Of a stretch of DNA of 27,843 bases, positions 1 to 6,545 are shown one piece after another (positions within the stretch are counted from its first letter, which is position 1; each line of letters starts with the position of its first letter). Below the pieces are notes generated by a model, which was not told the DNA's origin, ran no database searches, and worked only from the letters and a program-made list of their open reading frames with translations. This DNA comes from JAJDBU01 sp046756925. Its GTDB lineage: Bacteria > Nitrospirota > Nitrospiria > SBBL01 > JAADHI01. The DNA lies in NCBI GenBank assembly GCA_046756925.1, contig JBHHXH010000032.1, forward strand, positions 1-27,843, written 5' to 3'. The translations under genes and the position numbers were made by a program.

Positions 1-914
1 CGCCCGTCTTCCATATTCGTGAATCGGTCCGACTTGTTCACCAGCAGGACCAAGCCCCGCCCTGCATCGAGTATCATTCCGGCGATCTTGGTATCCTGTT
101 CGGTGACGCCTTCGACGCCGTCGATGAGAAGCAAGGCGATATCCGCACGTTTCAGCGCCGCTTTCGCTCGCGACACGCTGTATTGTTCCACCCCCCATTC
201 GACCTTGCCGCGTTTTCGAATGCCGGCGGTGTCGATAAAGAGGTACCGCTTCTCTTTCCGAGTGACCCAGGTGTCGATGGTATCGCGCGTGGTTCCGGGA
301 ATGTCGCTGGTTAAGAGACGATCTTCTTTTAAAATCGTATTGACGAGGGTCGATTTTCCGGCGTTCGGACGACCCATCAGCACAATTTTTGGACCTTTTT
401 CAGGGACCGCTTCTTCCAAAGGGGAGAGCTGTGGATACAGGGCGTCGAGTAAATCGTAAAGCCCGATGTTGTGTTCGGAAGAAATCGGGTAGAGCGTATC
501 GACTCCCATTTCGTAGAATTCTTCAATCCTTTTTTTGCCGCTTCCCTCCGTTTTGTTGATCACGGTAACGACCGGCTTCCCGCTTCTTCTCAAGAGTTTC
601 TGTACCTCATGATCAACCGGAGTGACACCGTCCTGCGCATCCATTAAAAAGAGAACGATATCGGATTGGGCTATGGCGGTTTCGGATTGACGGCGCACAC
701 GGTCGGTTAAGGACGCACCCGAGTCTGGCAGGAGGCCGCCGGTATCGACCAGAGTGAACTGGCGGTCCCGGTATGTACACACGGATTCATTCCGGTCGCG
801 TGTGATCCCCGGCAGGTCTTGAACGATCGCCTTTCTCTTTCCTGTAAGCTTGTTGAACAGCGTCGATTTACCGACGTTCGGCCGCCCGACAATCGCAATA
901 ACCGGACGTTTCAT
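1..914 (-). CDS. der: Ribosome-assembly GTPase Der (EngA), 3' end beyond window
   Basis: Der is a tandem two-domain GTPase required for maturation of the 50S ribosomal subunit in the cytoplasm. The first 304 codons are visible and the rest lies outside the window. The N-terminal G domain opens MKRPVIAIVGRPNVGKST (P-loop at residues 10-17), followed by a DTGG switch-II motif and a G4-type VINKTEG. A second P-loop, GRPNAGKSTL, lies near residue 182, followed by DTAG and a G4-type NKSD. Two P-loops in one chain are diagnostic for Der. The C-terminal KH-like domain is not visible. The ATG overlaps the stop codon of the upstream 140-codon gene by one base (TAATG), so the two are translationally coupled. 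It is the last visible gene of a long minus-strand series that begins with cbbQ-like and restriction-modification genes. Confidence 0.97.
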   Translation of the reverse strand, partial: MKRPVIAIVGRPNVGKSTLFNKLTGKRKAIVQDLPGITRDRNESVCTYRDRQFTLVDTGGLLPDSGASLTDRVRRQSETAIAQSDIVLFLMDAQDGVTPVDHEVQKLLRRSGKPVVTVINKTEGSGKKRIEEFYEMGVDTLYPISSEHNIGLYDLLDALYPQLSPLEEAVPEKGPKIVLMGRPNAGKSTLVNTILKEDRLLTSDIPGTTRDTIDTWVTRKEKRYLFIDTAGIRKRGKVEWGVEQYSVSRAKAALKRADIALLLIDGVEGVTEQDTKIAGMILDAGRGLVLLVNKSDRFTNMEDG

Positions 915-1336
915 TATCCCCACCGCCCTCCGGTTTCTTCGGCTGCCTTATTTTTAGCGACGATCTCCCGCCAATGTTCCGGCAGCGATTCATCTTCTAT
1001 CTTAAAATTTTGCGTAGCGACAAAGGTGAGGCCATGATAAAGGTTGATCTTGTATTTCCCATGACCATAACGTTCTGCGAGATAGGCCATCAACTTTTCT
1101 TTTTCAAAGAGACCTTCGAGTTCCGATGTGCTGCGGTTTTCAAGCTCATTAAAAACAACGATCATACCAACCTTTTCTTCGACCAATATCTTAATCGAGG
1201 CCTCCGGAAAAATTGACTGATATTTTTCTTGCATGATCTTGAGTTCCGGCGCCCCGGTCGATGCCGTTCGCCGAATCTTACGGACATACTCTTTAAACAT
1301 ATTCCAAAGCCAACCCTTCATCGGTATTTCTTCCAT
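914..1336 (-). CDS. Conserved-looking small protein of unknown function (140 aa)
   Basis: I do not recognise this family. The 140-residue product is soluble and mixed alpha/beta in character. It has a basic amphipathic N-terminus rich in Trp, Lys and Arg, a predicted beta strand (KVGMIVVFNE) near the middle and a charged C-terminus. There is no signal peptide or membrane segment. The first ATG is preferred because AGAGGA lies 8 bases upstream; a second in-frame Met is at residue 6. Its stop overlaps the der start by one base and it begins 65 bp downstream of res, so it belongs either to the der transcription unit or to the tail of the restriction operon. The close coupling to der makes a role in translation or GTPase function possible, but that rests on position only. 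Confidence 0.7.
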   Translation of the reverse strand: MEEIPMKGWLWNMFKEYVRKIRRTASTGAPELKIMQEKYQSIFPEASIKILVEEKVGMIVVFNELENRSTSELEGLFEKEKLMAYLAERYGHGKYKINLYHGLTFVATQNFKIEDESLPEHWREIVAKNKAAEETGGRWG

Positions 1337-1401
1337 TTTGATTTTCCTCTAAAATTAAAAGAGTGGATACCGCGGTCGCGACACGGCATAACAAATGATC
1401 T

Positions 1402-3987
1402 TCATTGGGTTTGTTGCACCTTGCTCAACACGGATTCAAGACTTACCTTGAACTGGTTTTCGTCATCGTTATTATAAAAAGGCACACCGATCAATCGATA
1501 TTTCTTGTCTTCAAAGGTGACCATTCTGTGCTCGTACTCGGCCTTGATCTTGTTGAGAAAATCCAATTTCCAAGGTTCAGCTTTTTGCAGAATCTTTGCT
1601 TTTGGTTCTATAAAAAGTTGGTAAACGATTAACTCCCCGTCCTTCTCGCACAGGAACAACACAAAATCGGGTTGAAAGGCTTGTCCGTCGGAAAAGTTAT
1701 AGAGGGCAAAATGCCCTTCATTCCTGAGCAAGTAAATTTGCTCGTATTGCACCTGAAGTTTTTGCATTTGCCTGTCCAGCATACGCACAAAGGCTTTTTC
1801 TTCGCCTGTTCCGTAAATCGTGTTGAAAGCAAACCAGTCTTTAGCAGAGAGGAAATGCTCAAACTGTGCATCCACTGCGGCACGCGCGTTTCCCGCATCG
1901 AATTTCAACACCTTATCTTTAAAGACTTCACGCACCCAGTCCCGCCTGAAGTTTCGTGTACCTTCATAATCGGTGATGTTTTCGCGGATATCCGCTTCGA
2001 TTTGACTCAGCAAACCAGACATGGCGGCAAGTTTTTCAAGCCGGTTTTCACTCAAACCATAGGCGTTGCCCTGAAAGGTCATTTCCAATCCGCCAAGATA
2101 GTCATCTGAGTCGGTAAATTCGCACATTGAAGAAAGATGAGGAAAATAGCGCTTGAGGGTCTCGAATGTAAAAAAGGAATTCCGGGCAATTGCCGATTGA
2201 ATGATGTTGCGATCGATGTCCCTCACCTTCAGATCCTGACGGGTTTCGTCTTCCATCACAACGCCTTTTTTTCCGTTCTCTAATGCGATGGTTTCTCCGC
2301 CATGACCGGTGGCAATGGCGTGGGTGTAGTTCCGCTTCTTGACGCCTAAATCGGCAAAGGAATGCACACGCCGGTAATCTTTCGGCTGACAGTCATTAAG
2401 CCAGACAACGCCATACTTGTAAAAATCTGTTTTCTTGAACGTATTTTTGAGCTTGAGTTCGCGGGTCACCTCACGCTTGTCCATCATGCCCTGCGCAACC
2501 AGGGCCCGACGGATTTCGGCGATGTAACGCGAGTCATTAATACTGTGATAATGCAGTTCTTCCAGCACACGCAGTTCATGCTCAAGGTCGCAGTCGAATT
2601 TGCGACGGAAACGGTCATCACTTGCCGGCAGCACGAAAGGGAAATAACGCGCCCCGCGCCCGATGAGCTGCGCTTCCGACATGGTTGTTGCCCCGATTTT
2701 ATTCTTACCCGAATCTCGTGTTTCATAACAACGCGCAATATCGAATAGGTTCAACACGTCCCAGCCTTCATTGAGTTTCTGTACGGCGAAGATGGCCCGG
2801 ATGCGGTTGTTCTTGTCTTCCAGCGTGTTGACGAGAATCTGATAATTCTCTTTCTCTTTTTCTTCATTCACCGATAGGCAATAGTCTTCATGAAATTCCC
2901 GTTTCAAACGTTCTGCAAGCTGTGCATCGCCGATTTGATTTTCGTCAAAAAACCGAAACGCGCGCTGCACAATCGGTATGTCCGACTTACGGATGCGGGC
3001 AATCTGCCTTGCCGTGAGGCCATTAATGATTTCGTGAAATTCGGCCTTGTTTTCTAGAGATTGCGCAATGGTGCGCTGGGCCTTGAACAAAATCACCGGC
3101 TTAAGATTAATGCGGTGTTTCGCTGCAACAGCCTGTTTATATTGATTCAAAATCAAGGCTTGCAGGATGCGCTCCTGCAGGCCAAAATCCGATTGAACAA
3201 TGACAACGTCCTTCGAGAAACGGTCGTTTCGGAATTGGAGCAGGTCATAACGGATTATTACCTTGTCGCGATACTTCTCCACCATCGCCGGTGTGGCGTA
3301 ATCGTGCGTGGCCGTAAATTCAAGCAGAAGATTTTCTTCGTTTTGGGCAAAGATTTCTTGCACGGTATTTTCCCAGGTGCTTTCCAGTAATTCCAGTTGT
3401 TTACGTGTTGAGGCGCTCATGTGATGTGCCTCATCGGCAATCAACACCACTTTGTGTTTGCGAAAATCCTCAAATGTGAGGGCGTTTTCTTTTTCAGTCG
3501 TCAGGTCGCCGTGCAGTTTTTGAATCGTGGTGAAACAGATGTTGATGTTGTTAAGATTAACGCCCTCGAAGTTCTCCACCTGCGAAATGCACACGCGACG
3601 ATTGGCGATGTGGATGTCTCGATTAAACAGATACTTAATGCTTGCGGGGTTGAGGAAATTGTCCTTGGTCTTTTCAATGATGTTCGTGGAAGGAACGAAG
3701 AACAGAAAATTACGATAGCCCTGCTCGTAAAAATAAAGAATCAAACCGGCCATAATCAGCGTCTTTCCGCTTCCCGTTGCCATGTTGAATAAAAAGTGCA
3801 GTGGATAGGTTTTGTTTGGAAAATCGTTTTTGTGGCAGTGGAAAAAACGGGCAAAGGCTTCCACCTGATAGGGGCGCAGTTCGTACTTCGGATTGAGATT
3901 TTGCGTCACGCTGCCGGGCACTTCTTTTTTGATGCTGCCCCATTGGGAGAGCGTATCGAGTTGTTCATACAGAAATGGCTCAGGCAT
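1402..3987 (-). CDS. res: Type III restriction enzyme Res subunit (SF2 helicase plus nuclease)
   Basis: Res is the ATP-dependent translocase and endonuclease subunit that works with Mod to cut DNA carrying unmethylated asymmetric sites. Counting from the chosen start (861 aa), Walker A ATGSGKT is at about residues 70-76 and the DEAH box (IADEAHH) at about 185-188. SF2 motif III is EFTATHD, and NEGWDVLNLFDI lies in the second RecA fold. The C-terminus has a PD-(D/E)xK-type core: QPDF followed by IEPK after about 20 residues. All key motifs are intact. The reading frame is open further upstream to 4023, but the start MPEPFLYEQL at 3987 is preferred: it overlaps the upstream nucleotidyltransferase gene by only 8 bp and the extra codons (MLCSTRKRRR) look non-native. 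Length fits the family. It is the last gene of mod-hepT-mntA-res. Confidence 0.93.
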   Translation of the reverse strand: MPEPFLYEQLDTLSQWGSIKKEVPGSVTQNLNPKYELRPYQVEAFARFFHCHKNDFPNKTYPLHFLFNMATGSGKTLIMAGLILYFYEQGYRNFLFFVPSTNIIEKTKDNFLNPASIKYLFNRDIHIANRRVCISQVENFEGVNLNNINICFTTIQKLHGDLTTEKENALTFEDFRKHKVVLIADEAHHMSASTRKQLELLESTWENTVQEIFAQNEENLLLEFTATHDYATPAMVEKYRDKVIIRYDLLQFRNDRFSKDVVIVQSDFGLQERILQALILNQYKQAVAAKHRINLKPVILFKAQRTIAQSLENKAEFHEIINGLTARQIARIRKSDIPIVQRAFRFFDENQIGDAQLAERLKREFHEDYCLSVNEEKEKENYQILVNTLEDKNNRIRAIFAVQKLNEGWDVLNLFDIARCYETRDSGKNKIGATTMSEAQLIGRGARYFPFVLPASDDRFRRKFDCDLEHELRVLEELHYHSINDSRYIAEIRRALVAQGMMDKREVTRELKLKNTFKKTDFYKYGVVWLNDCQPKDYRRVHSFADLGVKKRNYTHAIATGHGGETIALENGKKGVVMEDETRQDLKVRDIDRNIIQSAIARNSFFTFETLKRYFPHLSSMCEFTDSDDYLGGLEMTFQGNAYGLSENRLEKLAAMSGLLSQIEADIRENITDYEGTRNFRRDWVREVFKDKVLKFDAGNARAAVDAQFEHFLSAKDWFAFNTIYGTGEEKAFVRMLDRQMQKLQVQYEQIYLLRNEGHFALYNFSDGQAFQPDFVLFLCEKDGELIVYQLFIEPKAKILQKAEPWKLDFLNKIKAEYEHRMVTFEDKKYRLIGVPFYNNDDENQFKVSLESVLSKVQQTQ

Positions 3988-4312
3988 GCGATGTCTCCGC
4001 CTCTTTCTCGTAGAACACAACACCGACGCGCTGAATATGTTCGATCACATTAGGATCGCTGATTTGCTTAAAAATGGAAAGGTCGAAGGTATAGGGCAGG
4101 AGCAGGTCGTCTATCTCGTCCATGATGCGGTAAAACACCTTCAAGGTTAAATCCTTCCCACCAATCAGCGTCATGTCAATGTCGGAGCCGGTTTTGTAGT
4201 TGCCTTTGGCACGGGAGCCGTAGAGGATGGCTTGACTCACTTGCGGATAACGGGCAAAGACCCCGCATATTTTTTGGATGGTGGTTTCTTTCAAGCCGTA
4301 ACGGGTGATCAC
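3980..4312 (-). CDS. mntA: MntA-type minimal nucleotidyltransferase (antitoxin-like)
   Basis: This is a small DNA polymerase beta-fold nucleotidyltransferase of the HI0073/MntA type. It has the full signature GSX10DXD, with Gly32-Ser33 and Asp44/Asp46, and a third acidic residue in FDLSIF (Asp77). The tail HIQRVGVVFYEK is typical of the family. A longer frame begins at 4348, but the GTG at 4312 is the probable start. It overlaps the TGA of the HEPN gene (GTGA), has AAAGAGAAG upstream, and gives the usual family N-terminus with YGLKETTIQKI. In characterised HepT/MntA pairs the enzyme transfers AMP to the Tyr of the RX4HXY motif of the HEPN toxin and silences it. The partner immediately upstream keeps that motif, so the same role is inferred here. 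Its product could also act on another target. Confidence 0.9.
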   Translation of the reverse strand: MITRYGLKETTIQKICGVFARYPQVSQAILYGSRAKGNYKTGSDIDMTLIGGKDLTLKVFYRIMDEIDDLLLPYTFDLSIFKQISDPNVIEHIQRVGVVFYEKEAETSHA

Positions 4313-4731
4313 GGCGTCTTCTCTTTCAATGCTTCCATTTTGTAACACAGTTTTTCGAATTCAATGAAATACGGGTTGACGATATCGGCGGCGATTTTTT
4401 TGGCCACAGCTTCATTGTAGGTGTGTGTGGTCTGGGTTCTGCTTTGGATCATCTCCATCCATGTTTCGCCGTTTTCGATGAGTCCTCGTTTAAACGCCAA
4501 ACGAAAGGCGTCCCGGCTGCCAAGGATGTCCGTTTCTCCCTGAGATTCAAAATAATCCTTGACCGTATTCCAGGCCAATTCAAAGGTGTATTCAAAGGCC
4601 TGAATCAGGCCCTGTTCTTCGAGTTTCGAGAGCGGACGTTGTTGCGCCAAAGCGACGGCTTCCCGCAATTGCCCAAGCGCCTTGGTAAAGTGCTTGAACC
4701 GTTGCATCCAACGAACCTCCTGGTCGCTCAT
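4309..4731 (-). CDS. hepT: HepT-like HEPN protein (HI0074 family), probable toxin
   Basis: This 140-residue all-alpha protein belongs to the HI0074 nucleotidyltransferase substrate-binding family, which falls in the HEPN superfamily. It contains RTQTTHTY, exactly RX4HXY (Arg98, His103, Tyr105). In studied HEPN toxins this is the RNase active site together with the Tyr that the partner nucleotidyltransferase AMPylates. Supporting family segments are FEYTFELAWNTVKDYF and SRDAFRLAFKRGLI. The start ATG overlaps the TGA of mod (ATGA) and its stop overlaps the GTG of the nucleotidyltransferase (GTGA), so all three are translationally coupled. Gene order, toxin then antitoxin, matches the known HEPN-MNT modules. 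Members of the HI0074 branch were first described only as substrate-binding partners, so RNase activity remains an inference from the intact motif. Confidence 0.9.
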   Translation of the reverse strand: MSDQEVRWMQRFKHFTKALGQLREAVALAQQRPLSKLEEQGLIQAFEYTFELAWNTVKDYFESQGETDILGSRDAFRLAFKRGLIENGETWMEMIQSRTQTTHTYNEAVAKKIAADIVNPYFIEFEKLCYKMEALKEKTP

Positions 4732-6533
4732 GGGGCATCCCCATAAAAGGCCTTGTTCAATACCTTGTCTTCCTTGCTCACCTTGAATTGCGCGTCGTCT
4801 ATCTCTGAAAGATTCACATACAACTGATTCTTGTCCAGCAACCCCCCCAGCAGGTGTTTTTGTTTTTCAAGGCCGTTTTTCTCTTTCCCGATGGCCTCAA
4901 AATCCTTGACGGCGTCTTCGGGCGCGGCGGGGTTAACATACCAATTTAAGAATGAGCCTTCTGCCATTCTATGCCAGATTTCGAGCAGTGCTTTACTGGA
5001 CTTGGCGGCTTGGATGCGCTCCATGAAGGCTTCGTTGTATTTCATCAACTCGCAGTAGATGAAAGCGCCGCCGCTCTGCCAATTAACGGCCTTGGAGATG
5101 CCTTTATTGTCTTGACCTTTGACAACTTCAAATAGTCTTTCAATTAAGATGTTCAAACCACCTTTTAATTGCTCAATTCCAATGAACCTTCTATTTAACT
5201 TTAAGCAAGTAGATCCTGTGGTACCACTTCCAAGAAAAAAGTCAAGAACTAAATCGTCGGGTTCGGAGCCCGCTTCTATAATATATTTGAGCAATCCCTC
5301 TGGCTTTGCAGTGTCGTAGGTTGTCTCTTTCGTATTTTTAATTAACTCTTTGGTCCAAACATCACCCAATGCAACATATTGGGCGTCTTTTGATGTTAAA
5401 AGCTTTATTACTTCATTTTTATTCAGATCAATCCTATCAGAAACATATGTTTTTAATCCTGACCCTTGCTCTAATTCCCATTCTGCAGGAGTTCTCCCCA
5501 TTCGTCCTCTAGTGTAAAACCACCCATTTGAGTCTTTTTCAATTTCTTTAACGGTTGAGATATTGTACGGTCCTAAGGGAGGCTCCCAAAACCTTTTATT
5601 CTTGTCTTTTGCATAAATAAAAATATTCTGATATTCGGTCGGCATCGATGACCTTTTAGAGTGTGATCTAGAACTCCCCCCTTCTCTCCCTTTATGCCAG
5701 ATAATTTCATTGATGAAATTATGCCTTCCGAATACTTCATCCAAAAGCAGCTTTAAATAATGGGATTCATTATTGTCTATGTGCACAACAATATTGCCAT
5801 TTTCACTTAATAGTTCTTTTGCAGCCAAAAGGCGGTTTCTCATAAATGTAAGCCAAGTTGAATGAGTAAACTCGTCATTATAAGTAAAGGCATCACGGCC
5901 CGTGTTAAATGGTGGATCAATGTAAATAAGTTTGACCTGTCCACGAAACTGCTGCTTAATCGTGTGTAAAGCAATCAGGTTGTTGCCCTTGATGATGAGG
6001 TTATCCCGAATCACGTTGTTTTCATCGCGTTTGAAGTCTTTTACAGGCTGTTTACTCTTAGTGGTGTAGCGCTCAAAGTTCGTAAGCACCTTGGGATCGA
6101 ACAGACGGGTGATTTCATCCTGCGCCAGCACGTCGTTGAAGAAGATCTCCTTGCGCTTCTCTTCTTCCTTTGTTTGCCCGCCTTCCAGCACGCAATCCTT
6201 GTAGGGCCATACCAGCACCACGTCGCCGCGCTCGCGCAAATACTGATCGCCAATGGTCAAGCCGATGCGATTACGAAAACGGGTGTAGGAGTTGTTCAGG
6301 AAATTCTTTTGCGAAACATAGTCGATAAAGGTATTATGGTTAAAAATCCAGTGCGCTTCAATTTCGTCAAAGAATTTGCTCTTGATTTTCTTATCTGAAA
6401 GCAGCAACTTCACAAGGCCACGGTCAATCTTCCAAGCACGGTCTTTCACGGCGACCAGATTGAGTTCGTCTTCGTCGTCAAGAAAACGCGGGTCGGTTTT
6501 GAGGAGGGCAACGAGTTTGGTGTTGAAAGCCAT
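4728..6533 (-). CDS. mod: Type III DNA methyltransferase Mod (adenine-N6, beta class)
   Basis: Mod provides site recognition and adenine methylation for the type III system. The catalytic motif DPPFNTG is at residues 206-212 and the AdoMet-binding motif DFFLGSGTT at 431-439. This order, catalytic motif first, defines beta-class methyltransferases of type III Mod. The target-recognition region lies between them, roughly residues 280-400. The N-terminal ~190 residues match the extended N-terminus of type III Mod proteins. At 601 aa it is slightly short but complete. TGGAG lies about 7 bases before the ATG. The start is only 12 bp after the stop of the VWA gene, and the end overlaps the HEPN gene by 4 bp. 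Base composition drops sharply between about 5105 and 5960, covering the catalytic and recognition parts, while both ends match their neighbours. This suggests the core was exchanged by recombination. Confidence 0.95.
   Translation of the reverse strand: MAFNTKLVALLKTDPRFLDDEDELNLVAVKDRAWKIDRGLVKLLLSDKKIKSKFFDEIEAHWIFNHNTFIDYVSQKNFLNNSYTRFRNRIGLTIGDQYLRERGDVVLVWPYKDCVLEGGQTKEEEKRKEIFFNDVLAQDEITRLFDPKVLTNFERYTTKSKQPVKDFKRDENNVIRDNLIIKGNNLIALHTIKQQFRGQVKLIYIDPPFNTGRDAFTYNDEFTHSTWLTFMRNRLLAAKELLSENGNIVVHIDNNESHYLKLLLDEVFGRHNFINEIIWHKGREGGSSRSHSKRSSMPTEYQNIFIYAKDKNKRFWEPPLGPYNISTVKEIEKDSNGWFYTRGRMGRTPAEWELEQGSGLKTYVSDRIDLNKNEVIKLLTSKDAQYVALGDVWTKELIKNTKETTYDTAKPEGLLKYIIEAGSEPDDLVLDFFLGSGTTGSTCLKLNRRFIGIEQLKGGLNILIERLFEVVKGQDNKGISKAVNWQSGGAFIYCELMKYNEAFMERIQAAKSSKALLEIWHRMAEGSFLNWYVNPAAPEDAVKDFEAIGKEKNGLEKQKHLLGGLLDKNQLYVNLSEIDDAQFKVSKEDKVLNKAFYGDAP
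5105..5960. other. AT-rich core segment of mod (probable recombination mosaic)
   Basis: Hand counts of 60-base lines in this interval give about 25-45% G+C (for example 15 of 60 in 5401-5460 and 18 of 60 in 5701-5820). Lines in the flanking mod ends and in res are near 47-53%. The segment encodes residues from about 190 to 475, which contain the catalytic motif, the whole recognition region and the AdoMet motif. The boundaries are approximate and judged by eye. Confidence 0.7.
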
Positions 6534-6545
6534 CAGTCACTCCAT

